Positions 36,548 through 45,007 of a stretch of DNA of 64,000 nt are shown here, in pieces (positions within the stretch are counted from its first letter, which is position 1; every line of letters begins with the position of its first letter). The DNA comes from Proteobacteria bacterium SG_bin9 (lineage in GTDB: Bacteria; Pseudomonadota; Alphaproteobacteria; Rhizobiales; Xanthobacteraceae): positions 28,121 to 92,120 of the forward strand of contig LWDM01000060.1 of assembly GCA_002083525.1 (NCBI GenBank). Direction: 5' to 3'. A program made the position numbers and the translations under genes. The notes beneath the pieces were generated by a model. The model did not search any database. It was not told where the DNA came from and saw only the letters and a list, made by a program, of their open reading frames with translations.

Positions 36548-37714
36548 ATGGATTTCGCCCTCAGCCCGCAGCAGGAATCGATCCGCGATGCGATCAAGAA
36601 AATCTGCGCCGGTTTCGACGACGCCTATTGGCTGAAGAAGGACAAGGAGGGCGGCTTCCCGAACGAATTCCACAAGGCGTTGGCCGATGCCGGCTGGCTC
36701 GGCATCTGCATGCCGGAGGAATTCGGCGGCTCAAATCTCGGCATCACCGAGGCGGCGATCATGATGCGTACGATTGCGGAATCCGGCGCGGGCATGTCCG
36801 GCGCCTCCGCCGTGCACATGAACGTGTTCGGGCTCAATCCGGTGGTCGTGTTCGGCACCGACGAGCAGCGCCGCCGCATGCTGCCGCCGATCGCCGAGGG
36901 CAAGGACAAGTCCTGCTTCGCGGTGACGGAGCCGAACACCGGCCTCAACACGACGCAGCTGAAGCTGCGCGCCGTGCGCAAGGGCGACAAGTACGTCGTC
37001 AACGGCCAGAAGGTGTGGATTTCGACCGCGCAGGTCGCGAACAAGATTCTGCTGCTGGCGCGCACGACACCGCTGGAGGATGTGAAGTCGCCGACCCACG
37101 GTCTCAGCCTGTTCTACACGGACTTCGATCGCAAGACGATCGCGGTGCACGAGATCGAGAAGATGGGCCGCAAGGCGGTCGACTCGAACGAGTTGTTCTT
37201 CGCGGACTTCGAGATCCCCGTCGAGGACCGGCTCGGTGAGGAAGGGCGCGGCTTCGAATACATTCTGCACGGCATGAATCCGGAGCGCATTCTCATCGCG
37301 GGTGAAGCGGTCGGGCTTGGTGTGCTCGCGCTCGATCGCGCGTCGGCTTATGCGAAGAGCCGCATCGTCTTCAACCGGCCGATCGGCCAGAACCAGGCCA
37401 TCCAGCATGCGCTCGCCAGGAACTGGATGGAGCTGGAAGCCGCATGGCTGATGGTGATGTCGGCCGCGTGGCAATACGATCAAGGCCTGCCATGTGGCGC
37501 TGCGGCGAATGCGGCGAAGTATCTCGCAGCGGAAGCGGGCTTCAACGCCTGCGAGCAATCGGTGATGACGCACGGCGGCTTCGGCTACGCCAAGGAGTAT
37601 CACGTCGAGCGTTACCTGCGCGAAGTGATGATTCCGCGCATTGCGCCGGTGAGCCGCGAGATGATCCTTTCCTTCATTGCGGAGAAGGTGCTCGGCCAGC
37701 CGAAGTCATACTGA
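36548..37714 (+). CDS. Acyl-CoA dehydrogenase with relocated catalytic base
   Basis: FAD enzyme of 388 aa. CFAVTEPNTGLNTTQLK and VNGQKVWISTAQ form the flavin/substrate region; THGGFGYAKEYHVERYLRE is the C-terminal signature. The usual base glutamate is absent: the segment reads RIAPVSREM, with Ala366 in its place. A glutamate is instead available as E246 (GMNPERILIAGEAVG), in the helix where isovaleryl-CoA and long-chain dehydrogenases keep theirs. That suggests a branched or dicarboxylic acyl-CoA substrate. Lies 18 bp after the CoA transferase. Confidence 0.92.
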   Translation: MDFALSPQQESIRDAIKKICAGFDDAYWLKKDKEGGFPNEFHKALADAGWLGICMPEEFGGSNLGITEAAIMMRTIAESGAGMSGASAVHMNVFGLNPVVVFGTDEQRRRMLPPIAEGKDKSCFAVTEPNTGLNTTQLKLRAVRKGDKYVVNGQKVWISTAQVANKILLLARTTPLEDVKSPTHGLSLFYTDFDRKTIAVHEIEKMGRKAVDSNELFFADFEIPVEDRLGEEGRGFEYILHGMNPERILIAGEAVGLGVLALDRASAYAKSRIVFNRPIGQNQAIQHALARNWMELEAAWLMVMSAAWQYDQGLPCGAAANAAKYLAAEAGFNACEQSVMTHGGFGYAKEYHVERYLREVMIPRIAPVSREMILSFIAEKVLGQPKSY

Positions 37715-37723
37715 CCGCCGGCG

Positions 37724-39004
37724 ATGGTTGCCGTTCCCGACAACGTTATTGCGGCCGATGCGCTCGACTTCGCGTCGATCGTGCGGCCCGGCGACCGGAT
37801 CGTGTGCGGGCAGGCTGCCGCCGAACCGCTGACGCTGACCGAAGCGCTGATTGCGCAGAAGAACAACCTGCCGCCATTCTCAATGTTTCTCGGGCCGGTC
37901 TATTCGCAGACGTTTGCGCCGGAACGGACCGAAGGCATTGCGCTGTCGAGCTATGGCGCGATGGGCAATTCGCTGGCGCTGGCCGCGCGCGGGCGGCTTG
38001 AGCTTGTGCCGCTGCCTTATAGCCAGCTGTGCGCGGAGTATGAGAGCGGCGAGCGTGCAGCTGACATTGTGCTGATTCAGCTGTCGTCGCGCTCACTGGC
38101 GCGGGGCCTCAGTCTGTCGCTGTCGCACGACTACGTGCTGTCGGCGGCGCGCAAGGCGCGCGTTGTGATCGCCGAGATCAATCCGGATGCGCCGTGGACG
38201 CATGGCGCGGAATTGCTAGACGACGTGCCGCTGCACCTCTGCGTTGCCGCGGGGCGTGGACCGTTGGAGGTGCCCGCAGCCAGTCTCGACGAGACGGCGC
38301 GTAGGATAGCGGCGCATGCGGCGACGCTGATTCGGGATGGCGCGACGTTGCAGTTCGGCGTCGGCAAGATTCCGGAGGCGATCGTGTCCAGTCTCGGGCA
38401 TTTGAAGAGCCTCGGCATTCATTCCGGGCTGATCAACGACGTGACCGTCGATCTGATTGAGCGCGGGGCGATCACCAACGGCGAGAAGGGCATTGATCGC
38501 GGTGTCTCCGTTGCCAATCAGCTGATCGGCACGCGCAGACTTTACGATCACGCGCATGAAAATGCGGCCATCTCAGTGCGGCCGACCGCTTACACCCACG
38601 GGCACGATGTACTGAAGCGGGTGAAGCGGCTGGTCGCGATCAACTCGGCGGTTGAAGTCGGTCTCGACGGCAGCATCAATGCGCAGACCGCGGGCGGCAT
38701 GCCGGTCGGCGGCATCGGCGGGCAGCTCGACTTTGTGCGCGGCGCCAACGCGTCGCCGGGCGGCCGCGCGATCATTGCATTGCCTGCAGCGTCGAAAGGC
38801 AAGAGCCGGATCGTGCCAACGGTGGAGACGGTGACGACGCCTGCCGAACTTGCCGACGCGATCGTGACCGAGTTCGGCGTCGCGGAGTTGCGCGGCTGCG
38901 ATGTTGCGGAGCGGGCGCGGCGGCTGATCGCGATCGCTGCGCCCGAGCATCGCGAAGAGCTCTCTCGCGCGGCTTTCAGCGCTCGCAAAGATGGTGTTAA
39001 GTAG
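37724..39004 (+). CDS. Acetyl-CoA hydrolase / 4-hydroxybutyrate CoA-transferase family (family I)
   Basis: Protein of 426 aa of the Cat1/AbfT group that moves CoA through a glutamyl-CoA thioester. Visible marks: RPGDRIVCGQAAAEPLTL near the start, LQFGVGKIPEAIV, the nucleophile region AINSAVEVGLDGSINAQ (Glu of SAVEV), and the glycine-rich GGMPVGGIGGQLDFVRGA. Yersinia RipA, an itaconate CoA transferase, is of this family and is also followed by a MaoC gene (ripB) and a CitE gene (ripC), the same order as here. Starts 9 bp after the dehydrogenase gene. Confidence 0.9.
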   Translation: MVAVPDNVIAADALDFASIVRPGDRIVCGQAAAEPLTLTEALIAQKNNLPPFSMFLGPVYSQTFAPERTEGIALSSYGAMGNSLALAARGRLELVPLPYSQLCAEYESGERAADIVLIQLSSRSLARGLSLSLSHDYVLSAARKARVVIAEINPDAPWTHGAELLDDVPLHLCVAAGRGPLEVPAASLDETARRIAAHAATLIRDGATLQFGVGKIPEAIVSSLGHLKSLGIHSGLINDVTVDLIERGAITNGEKGIDRGVSVANQLIGTRRLYDHAHENAAISVRPTAYTHGHDVLKRVKRLVAINSAVEVGLDGSINAQTAGGMPVGGIGGQLDFVRGANASPGGRAIIALPAASKGKSRIVPTVETVTTPAELADAIVTEFGVAELRGCDVAERARRLIAIAAPEHREELSRAAFSARKDGVK

Positions 39005-39024
39005 CGAAAAATATCGGAGGAACC

Positions 39025-39480
39025 ATGCCCGGGCTTTATTTCGAGGAGTTTCACGTCGGTCAGGAATTCCATCACGCGTTCAGCCGGACCGTGACGGAAA
39101 TGGACAACACCATGTTCAGCCTGCTGACCATGAATCCGCAGCCGCTGCATCTCGATGCGCACTTCTCCGAGAACACCGAGTTCGGCCAGCGGCTGTTCAA
39201 CAGCCTCTACACGCTCGGCATCATGATCGGCATGTCGGTCTATGACACGACACTCGGTACGACGATCGGCAACCTCGGCATGACCGAGGTGAAGTTTCCC
39301 AAGCCCGTGTTCCACGGCGACACGCTGAAGGCGCACACCAAGGTGGTGGGCTTGCGGCCGAGCAAGTCGCGCCCGGGACAGGGCATCGTCGAGTTCGAAC
39401 ACACCTGCACCAATCAGCGCGGCGAAGTGGTGGCGATCTGCCGCCGCTCGGGCCTGATGCGCGGCAAGAAGGAAGGTTGA
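39025..39480 (+). CDS. MaoC-family acyl-CoA hydratase (itaconyl/mesaconyl-CoA hydratase-like)
   Basis: Hot-dog fold protein of 151 aa, 20 bp after the CoA transferase, with GGAGG 4 nt before ATG. The hydratase-2 motif Asp-x-Asn-Pro-x-His is altered: the sequence is MNPQPLHLDAHF, so the catalytic Asp is Asn and the Asn is Gln while His is kept. The following FGQRLFNSLYTLG matches a MaoC subgroup linked to C5-dicarboxylyl-CoA hydration. Proposed reaction: hydrating itaconyl- or mesaconyl-CoA to citramalyl-CoA, feeding the lyase gene next door. Confidence 0.85.
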   Translation: MPGLYFEEFHVGQEFHHAFSRTVTEMDNTMFSLLTMNPQPLHLDAHFSENTEFGQRLFNSLYTLGIMIGMSVYDTTLGTTIGNLGMTEVKFPKPVFHGDTLKAHTKVVGLRPSKSRPGQGIVEFEHTCTNQRGEVVAICRRSGLMRGKKEG

Positions 39481-39483
39481 GCG

Positions 39484-40350
39484 ATGCGTTCGTTTCTGTT
39501 CGTTCCCGGTGACAGTACGCGCAAGTACGAGAGCGCGAAGAAGACGGCGGCCGATGCGCTGATCCTCGATCTGGAGGATTCGATCGCGCCGGACCAGAAG
39601 CCGGCGGCGCGCGAGATCACGCTCGGCATGCTGAAGGATAGCGGCCGGCAGGCCAGCAAGAAGTACTACGTGCGCGTCAACGCGCTCGACACCGGCATGA
39701 CCTGCACGGACCTGGCGGCGATCATGCCGGGCAAGCCGGATGGCATCGTGCTGCCGAAGTGCGCCGGCGCCGACGATATCAACCAGCTCGCCTTCCATCT
39801 CGACGCCTTCGAAGCCGCGCACGGCATCGAGAACGGCTTCACGCGCATCGTGCCGGTGGCGACCGAAACGGCGGACGCGGTGTTCAAACTTGCGAACTTC
39901 AAGGGCGCGAGCCCGCGGCTCTGGGGCATGATGTGGGGGGCCGAGGATCTCGCCGCCTCGCTCGGCGCCTCGCAGAATCGCATCAACGGCAAAATCTATG
40001 GGCCGTTCCTGCTGGCGCGCAATCTGTGCCTGATCAGTGCGGTTGCCGCGGGCGTGGTGCCGATCGACACGATCTACGCGGATCTGGATAATCTCGCAGG
40101 CCTCGAAGAAGAGGCGATCGAGGCACGGCGCGACGGTTTCCTGTCGAAGGCTGTGATTCATCCGAAGCATGTCGACGTCGTCAACAAGGCGTTCATGCCG
40201 ACGGAGGACGAGATCGCGCATTCGAAGAAGATCGTTGCGGCCTTCGAGCAGAATCCGGAGGCGGGTGTGGTGCGCATCGACGGCAAGATGGTCGACAAGC
40301 CGCATCTGCGTGCGGCGCTGAAGATTTTGGCGCAGGCCGGTCTCGCTTAA
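39484..40350 (+). CDS. CitE-like CoA ester lyase (citramalyl-CoA / malyl-CoA lyase family)
   Basis: HpcH/HpaI aldolase family, 288 aa. RSFLFVPGDSTRKYESAKK is the CoA-binding start, LILDLEDSIAPDQK supplies catalytic and metal acids, YVRVNALDTG the substrate Arg, and GMMWGAEDLAASLGA the metal-binding Glu/Asp. Begins 3 bp after the MaoC gene. Likely cleaves citramalyl-CoA to acetyl-CoA and pyruvate; malyl- or beta-methylmalyl-CoA are alternatives in the same fold. Last gene of the operon. Confidence 0.9.
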   Translation: MRSFLFVPGDSTRKYESAKKTAADALILDLEDSIAPDQKPAAREITLGMLKDSGRQASKKYYVRVNALDTGMTCTDLAAIMPGKPDGIVLPKCAGADDINQLAFHLDAFEAAHGIENGFTRIVPVATETADAVFKLANFKGASPRLWGMMWGAEDLAASLGASQNRINGKIYGPFLLARNLCLISAVAAGVVPIDTIYADLDNLAGLEEEAIEARRDGFLSKAVIHPKHVDVVNKAFMPTEDEIAHSKKIVAAFEQNPEAGVVRIDGKMVDKPHLRAALKILAQAGLA

Positions 40351-40357
40351 CGCGCGC

Positions 40358-40373
40358 TTATCGCCGGCGATAA
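40358..40373. promoter_or_regulatory. 16-bp perfect palindrome upstream of glutamate dehydrogenase
   Basis: TTATCGCCGGCGATAA lies 115 bp before the dehydrogenase start and 8 bp after the lyase stop. A second ATTCGCCGGCGG block follows at once. It could be an operator or part of a terminator; no U-tract is present. Confidence 0.35.
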
Positions 40374-40487
40374 AATTCGCCGGCGGTTATCTCGCTCTGC
40401 AGCACGATAATATTTCGCCGACGTCTTCGTTGCGCCACCGCACAGGCGTAAGCTCCGCGCGAGTCCATCGCACGGAGGTCTTGCGTC

Positions 40488-41747
40488 ATGACGGTCTATA
40501 GCGGTCCGGTGTTCGACATGGCGGCGAAGCAGTTCGGGGTGATCGCCGACTATCTCGAGATTCCCCATGACGAGCGCGACCGTTTACTTCTGCCGAAACG
40601 CGCCGTCACCATATCGTGCCCTATCCATCGCGATGACGGCACCACGGCGGTGTTCGAAGGCTACCGTGTCCAGCACCATCTGACGCTCGGCCCGACCAAG
40701 GGCGGTACGCGCTTCGCGAGCAGCGTCGATCTCGGCGAAGTCGCGGCGCTCGCGATCTGGATGAGCTGGAAGTGCGCGCTTGCGGGTCTACCTTATGGCG
40801 GAGCCAAAGGCGGCATCAACGTCGATCCGTCGCAACTGTCGCGGCACGAGCTCGAAGCGCTGTCGCGCCGCTACATGCAGGAGATGATTCCGTTCGTCGG
40901 ACCGCATACGGACGTGATGGCGCCGGACATGGGCACCAACGAACAGGTGATGGCGTGGTTCATGGATACGTACTCCATGTATCAGGGCAAGACCGTCACC
41001 GAGATCGTCACCGGAAAGCCGGTGAGTGCGGGCGGCACGCTCGGGCGGCGTGAGGCGACGGGGCGCGGCGTCGTGCATCTCGCCGTTCGCGTGCTGAAGG
41101 GATTGTCGATCAGTCTCTCGGACGCGACCGCCGTCGTGCAGGGCTTTGGCAACGTCGGCTCGGTGTCGGCGTCGGAGCTCTTTCGTCTGGGCGTCAAGGT
41201 GATCGCGGTGAGCGATCACACGTGTGCGCTTCACAATCCGGCCGGGCTCGATATTCCGGCGCTGATCGCGCACACGTCAGCGCATGGCGTGCTGAAGGGC
41301 TTTTCAAATGAGTTGCAGATCGATCCTGCGACCTTGCTGACGATCCCGTGCGACGTTCTCGTGCCGGCAGCAATGGAGCGTGTGATCGATGCGAAGGTTG
41401 CGGAAAATCTCAAATGCCGCGTGATTGCAGAGGGCGCCAACGGACCGACGACGCCGGAAGCCGATTTGATTCTGGAGAAACGTCAGGACGAAATTGTCGT
41501 GCTGCCGGACATTCTCTGCAATTCCGGTGGCGTCGTGGTCAGCTACTTCGAGTGGGTGCAGGACCTGCAACAGCTGTTCTGGGAAGAGGAAGAGGTGATG
41601 CGGCGCGAGTATCAGATTCTCGATCGCGCTTTCGATCAGATGGTGATCCGCGCGCGCCGCGACAAAGTGCCGAACCGTACGGCGGCGATGGCGATCGGCG
41701 TGGAGAAGGTTCGCGGCGCCAAGATGACGCGTGGATTGTTCCCGTAA
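40488..41747 (+). CDS. Glu/Leu/Phe/Val dehydrogenase (glutamate dehydrogenase)
   Basis: Amino-acid dehydrogenase of 419 aa. The substrate and catalytic region is intact: LGPTKGGTRFA, MSWKCALAGLPYGGAKGGI (active-site Lys) and PDMGTNEQVMAW (catalytic Asp); the Rossmann glycines are in VQGFGNVGS. KPVSAGGTLGRREATGRGV is typical of glutamate dehydrogenases of the ~420-aa class. GGAGG lies 9 nt before ATG. Interconverts glutamate and 2-oxoglutarate; the coenzyme is probably NAD, since the catabolic setting favours it, but this is inference. Confidence 0.93.
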   Translation: MTVYSGPVFDMAAKQFGVIADYLEIPHDERDRLLLPKRAVTISCPIHRDDGTTAVFEGYRVQHHLTLGPTKGGTRFASSVDLGEVAALAIWMSWKCALAGLPYGGAKGGINVDPSQLSRHELEALSRRYMQEMIPFVGPHTDVMAPDMGTNEQVMAWFMDTYSMYQGKTVTEIVTGKPVSAGGTLGRREATGRGVVHLAVRVLKGLSISLSDATAVVQGFGNVGSVSASELFRLGVKVIAVSDHTCALHNPAGLDIPALIAHTSAHGVLKGFSNELQIDPATLLTIPCDVLVPAAMERVIDAKVAENLKCRVIAEGANGPTTPEADLILEKRQDEIVVLPDILCNSGGVVVSYFEWVQDLQQLFWEEEEVMRREYQILDRAFDQMVIRARRDKVPNRTAAMAIGVEKVRGAKMTRGLFP

Positions 41748-41752
41748 CTCTT

Positions 41753-41845
41753 GCCCCGGACTTGATCCGGGGCCGTACCACCCTCTGCACCTGTAACGGT
41801 CCCGGCTCTGCGATGCAGCGTTGCACGCTGCATCGCGTCCGGGAC
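41753..41845. repeat. Interspersed extragenic palindromic element
   Basis: Two hairpins follow each other: CCCCGGA/TCCGGGG near the start, then a long stem with GTCCCGG/CCGGGAC (41799-41805, 41839-41845) enclosing CGATGCAGCG/CGCTGCATCG around TTGCA. I recognise this as a dispersed repeat of Bradyrhizobium-like genomes. It separates the convergent dehydrogenase and PHB depolymerase genes and can serve as their transcript end. Confidence 0.65.
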
Positions 41846-41855
41846 AAAGTTTCTC

Positions 41856-43109
41856 TCAAGAATTCATGTGAATGAAGTCGCGCACCAGCGGATAGATTTC
41901 GTTGTTCCAGCGTTTGCCGCTGAACACGCCGTAGTGGCCGATACCGGCCTGCATGTGATGCACCTTCCGGTACGCGCGCACGCCGGTGCAGAGGTCCTGC
42001 GCCGCCAATGTCTGACCGATGGAGCAGATGTCGTCCTTTTCGCCTTCGACCGTCAGCAGGCCGATCTTCTTGATGGCGGCAGGATTCACCGTGCGGCCGA
42101 AATGCTTCAGCTTGCCTTGCGGCAGCAGGTGCTCCTGAAACACATCGCGGACCGTCTCGATGTAGAACTCGGCAGTCAAATCCATCACCGCGAAATACTC
42201 GTCGTAGAACGTCTTGATGGCGGCAGCCTTTTCCTTCTCCCCCTTGGCGAGATGGTCGGCGAGATCGACGTGCGACTTGATGTGCCGTTCGAGGTTCATC
42301 GACACGAACGCCGTCAGCTGCACGAAGCCGGGATAGACCTTGCGGTAAGCGCCCTTGCACTGCACCGGGACGTAGTTGATCAGATTATCCTCGAACCACT
42401 CAATCGGTTTGCTCTTGGCGAATTCGTTGACCTTGGTCGGCTGAATGCGCGTGTCGATCGGCCCGGCCATCAGCGTGAGGCTCGCGGGCCGTGCGGGCAG
42501 ATTGTCCTCGCACATGATGGCGGTTGCCGCGAGCGCGGAAACCGACGGCTGGCAGATCGCGATCATGTGCGAGCGCGGTCCAAGCTCGCCCATGAAGTCG
42601 ATCAGATGATCGGTGTAGTCCGACAGACCGAACGCTCCGGCGCTGAGCGGAATGTCGCGCGGGTTGTGCCAGTCGGTGATGTAGACGTCGTGATCCTGCA
42701 GCAGCGTCTTTACGGTGCCGCGTAGCAGCGTCGCGAAATGGCCGGACATCGGCGCGACCAGCAGAACGCGCGGCTGCTCGGCGCGGCCGTTGTCCTTCTT
42801 GAAATGGAGAAGCGATCCGAACGGCGTCGAGTAGACCACCTGCTCGTAGACGTCGACCTCGCGGTTGCCGCACATCACCCGGTCGATGCCGTAGGCCGGC
42901 CGGCTGTAGGTGAGGGTGGAGCGGGTGATCAATTCCAGCGCGGCGCTGAGCCGGCCGAACAACTTATCCGAGAGCCCGTCGGGCAGCATGTTGAGGTAGC
43001 CGAGAGCCATCGAGGCCCCCGTGCGCCACGGTGCGGTGAAATCTGATTGGTTCTGAAACGCTTGATACAGCATCGATTGCATACCCGGCCCTGCCATAAG
43101 GGCGTCCAT
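41856..43109 (-). CDS. phaZ: Intracellular polyhydroxyalkanoate depolymerase
   Basis: Alpha/beta-hydrolase of 417 aa that mobilises stored polyhydroxybutyrate. Family marks: FGSLLHFKKD, LLVAPMSGHFATLLRGTVK, DVYITDWHNPRDIPL, the nucleophile elbow AICQPSVSA with Cys186 rather than Ser (normal for this intracellular family), TVEGEKDDICS and GIGHYGVFSGKRW (catalytic His). No signal peptide, as expected for a granule-associated enzyme. The start is uncertain: later Met codons at residues 10 and 13 are close to homologous N-termini. Confidence 0.92.
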   Translation of the reverse strand: MDALMAGPGMQSMLYQAFQNQSDFTAPWRTGASMALGYLNMLPDGLSDKLFGRLSAALELITRSTLTYSRPAYGIDRVMCGNREVDVYEQVVYSTPFGSLLHFKKDNGRAEQPRVLLVAPMSGHFATLLRGTVKTLLQDHDVYITDWHNPRDIPLSAGAFGLSDYTDHLIDFMGELGPRSHMIAICQPSVSALAATAIMCEDNLPARPASLTLMAGPIDTRIQPTKVNEFAKSKPIEWFEDNLINYVPVQCKGAYRKVYPGFVQLTAFVSMNLERHIKSHVDLADHLAKGEKEKAAAIKTFYDEYFAVMDLTAEFYIETVRDVFQEHLLPQGKLKHFGRTVNPAAIKKIGLLTVEGEKDDICSIGQTLAAQDLCTGVRAYRKVHHMQAGIGHYGVFSGKRWNNEIYPLVRDFIHMNS

Positions 43110-43289
43110 GCAAGTTCAAAGCCAGACCGGCCGCTGCCGCCGCAGGCGTTTGGCACACGGCTTGCTCATTCCCATGCTGAAAAAGGCATCGAAGCCGCCG
43201 AAACCGGCCGCGACAGAGCCGGTCAAGGGGGCTGCGAGGCCTCGTTTGCGTGAGTCGTTTTCTTAGGTTTGGCGTAAGGGAGGAACGAG

Positions 43290-43955
43290 ATGCTCGAAAG
43301 ATCGAAGCCAACGCTGACCATCTCCAGCAAGAATTATTCGTCCTGGTCGCTGCGTGGATGGCTGCTCGCGAAGTTCGCCAAGCTCGACTTCGACGAGATC
43401 ATGGTCGCGCCCGATGACGCCGATGCCAAGGCCGAAATCCTGCTGCTGTCGTCCTCGATCCGGGTACCGTGCTTGCGGCACGAAGGGGCAGTGGTCTGGG
43501 ACACGCTGGCGATCGCCGAATACCTCAATGATCTCAATCCGGACGCGGGTTTGTTGCCCGCGGACCGCCTGGCGCGGGCGCATTGCCGCTCGATCTGCGG
43601 CGAAATCCATTCGGGCTTTGCCAACCTGCGCGCGTCGCTGCCGGTCAACCTCAAGGGGCGTTTTCCGGGCTTCAAGATCTGGTCGCGGGCGCAGGCGGAC
43701 ATCGATCGCGTCTGCACGATCTGGCGCGAATGCCTAATCGAGTCCGGCGGTCCGTTCCTGTTCGGCGCCAAGCCGACCATGGCGGATGCCATGTATGCGC
43801 CGGTGGTGACCCGGTTCATGACCTACGACGTCAAGCTCGATGCCAAGCTCGCCGCCTACGCGCACAACATCATGGCCCTTCCTGAAATGCAGGAATGGAT
43901 TGCCGCGGCGCGGCTGGAGCCTGCGGAAATCGAAGAGCTCGAGGTCGAATATTAG
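43290..43955 (+). CDS. Glutathione S-transferase family protein
   Basis: Protein of 221 aa. The N-terminal thioredoxin-like domain has the candidate active Ser in SKNYSSWSLRGWLL and the cis-Pro glutathione site SIRVPCLRHEG with VWDTLAIAEYL. The C-terminal helical domain includes LFGAKPTMADAMYAP, the N-capping box of GSTs. GGAGG lies upstream of ATG. It lies divergent from phaZ. Likely cytosolic detoxification or thiol transfer; substrate unknown. Confidence 0.92.
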   Translation: MLERSKPTLTISSKNYSSWSLRGWLLAKFAKLDFDEIMVAPDDADAKAEILLLSSSIRVPCLRHEGAVVWDTLAIAEYLNDLNPDAGLLPADRLARAHCRSICGEIHSGFANLRASLPVNLKGRFPGFKIWSRAQADIDRVCTIWRECLIESGGPFLFGAKPTMADAMYAPVVTRFMTYDVKLDAKLAAYAHNIMALPEMQEWIAAARLEPAEIEELEVEY

Positions 43956-44231
43956 GCACCGCAGCGGGCAGCGTGCCCGCCGCGTAAGCGGGCCGGCCTG
44001 TGCGATCGCCGGCGGGTTGCCCAAGTTCACATCAACGCTGAGCACGAATCCGCCCCGCGACCATTCGCGGCGGCGCGGCTGTGTGCATCGCATCTGGCAT
44101 CCCAACGAACTGAATGCATCGCAGGCATTGGCGCGGTTCTCGCATAGCGACATCAATCGCGACGGCTATGCGCACATTTTCAGCCGTCGCCTTGCTCCCC
44201 GCGCGGGGCAACAAACAGTTGGAGGCCGCTA

Positions 44232-44666
44232 ATGAATACGCATGCCACCGTCATGAAATTTTCCCACAACAAGCCGACGGACACGAAGTACGAGGGCGGG
44301 GGTCTGCGTGACTTCTTCCTGTACCGCGATCTCGGCATCAAGGACGCGACCGGCGGTCAGGTGATCGCCCATCTCGTGAAAGCGAACATGCCGCCAAGCG
44401 ACGGCACCGGCTGGCATCGTCATGAGTGCCACTTCCAGATCGTGCTGATGATGAAGGGCTGGGCCAAGTTCATGTACGAGGACAAGGTCACGCTCGTCGA
44501 AGCGGGTGACTGCGTGCATCAGCGGCCCGGCATCGTCCACTACCTCTTCGATTACTCACCCGACATGGAGTACCTCGAAATCGTCAGCCCGGCCGACTTC
44601 GGCACCGTGGACATGCCGGCGCCGACCGAGGACGTTCCGTCCGTGACGCCTTGGCCCAAGACCTGA
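44232..44666 (+). CDS. Cupin-domain protein
   Basis: Single-domain cupin of 144 aa. The metal-binding first motif is GTGWHRHECHFQIVLMMKG and the second is GDCVHQRPGIVHYLFDYS, supplying His ligands on both strands. The N-terminal ~50 residues form an extra arm. GGAGG lies 8 nt before ATG. The gap of 276 bp before it has hairpins but no other gene. Could be an isomerase, a dioxygenase or a sensor; no neighbour narrows the choice. Confidence 0.8.
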   Translation: MNTHATVMKFSHNKPTDTKYEGGGLRDFFLYRDLGIKDATGGQVIAHLVKANMPPSDGTGWHRHECHFQIVLMMKGWAKFMYEDKVTLVEAGDCVHQRPGIVHYLFDYSPDMEYLEIVSPADFGTVDMPAPTEDVPSVTPWPKT

Positions 44667-45007
44667 TGGGTAAGACCTGATTGACCCGAGTCTCCAGAGG
44701 GCGAGCGAGGCTCCCGGCGGGGCGAACCGGCGAGGGACGGTGTGCCGGGAGCCTCTGCTCGATCCTTGAGGCCAAACGTTAAGGTGAAAGCGGCTGTTTG
44801 TTCTCCGCGCAGTTTGTGCGCGGCCCCGATCTTGTGCGCAGCTTGGACAGCGGCTCTAGATTTAGAGCTGCATCGATCACGCGAATCGGGTTTCCCATGA
44901 TTCGGCCGCGTTTCGTTCCAGCCGCGTTCCAAAGCTTAACGCGCAGTAGCATCACGGCATCAAGCTGGATCAATTCGACACAAATTGTAACGATCGGCTT
45001 ATATCGA
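44667..45007. other. 341-bp convergent gap with a series of hairpins
   Basis: No convincing gene. Three stems are visible: a ~17-bp stem with one bulge at 44702-44761 (CGAGC-GAGGCTCCCGGC against its complement), CCGCGCA/TGCGCGG at 44805-44823, and GCTCTA/TAGAGC at 44853-44868. The gap lies between two gene ends, so promoters for neighbours are not expected here. The first stem may end the cupin transcript; the others could belong to a small RNA, for which there is no direct proof. Confidence 0.4.

Noticed and set aside
38590..40305. 571-aa minus-strand open frame
   Set aside because: Shadow of the CoA transferase, MaoC and lyase genes, crossing three confident genes.
8190..40350. Serine cycle for methylotrophy (aminotransferases, PEP carboxylase, CitE-like lyase)
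   Set aside because: No malate thiokinase, hydroxypyruvate reductase of the D-isomer type, glycerate kinase or formaldehyde-activating gene is present, and the genes are in separate operons.
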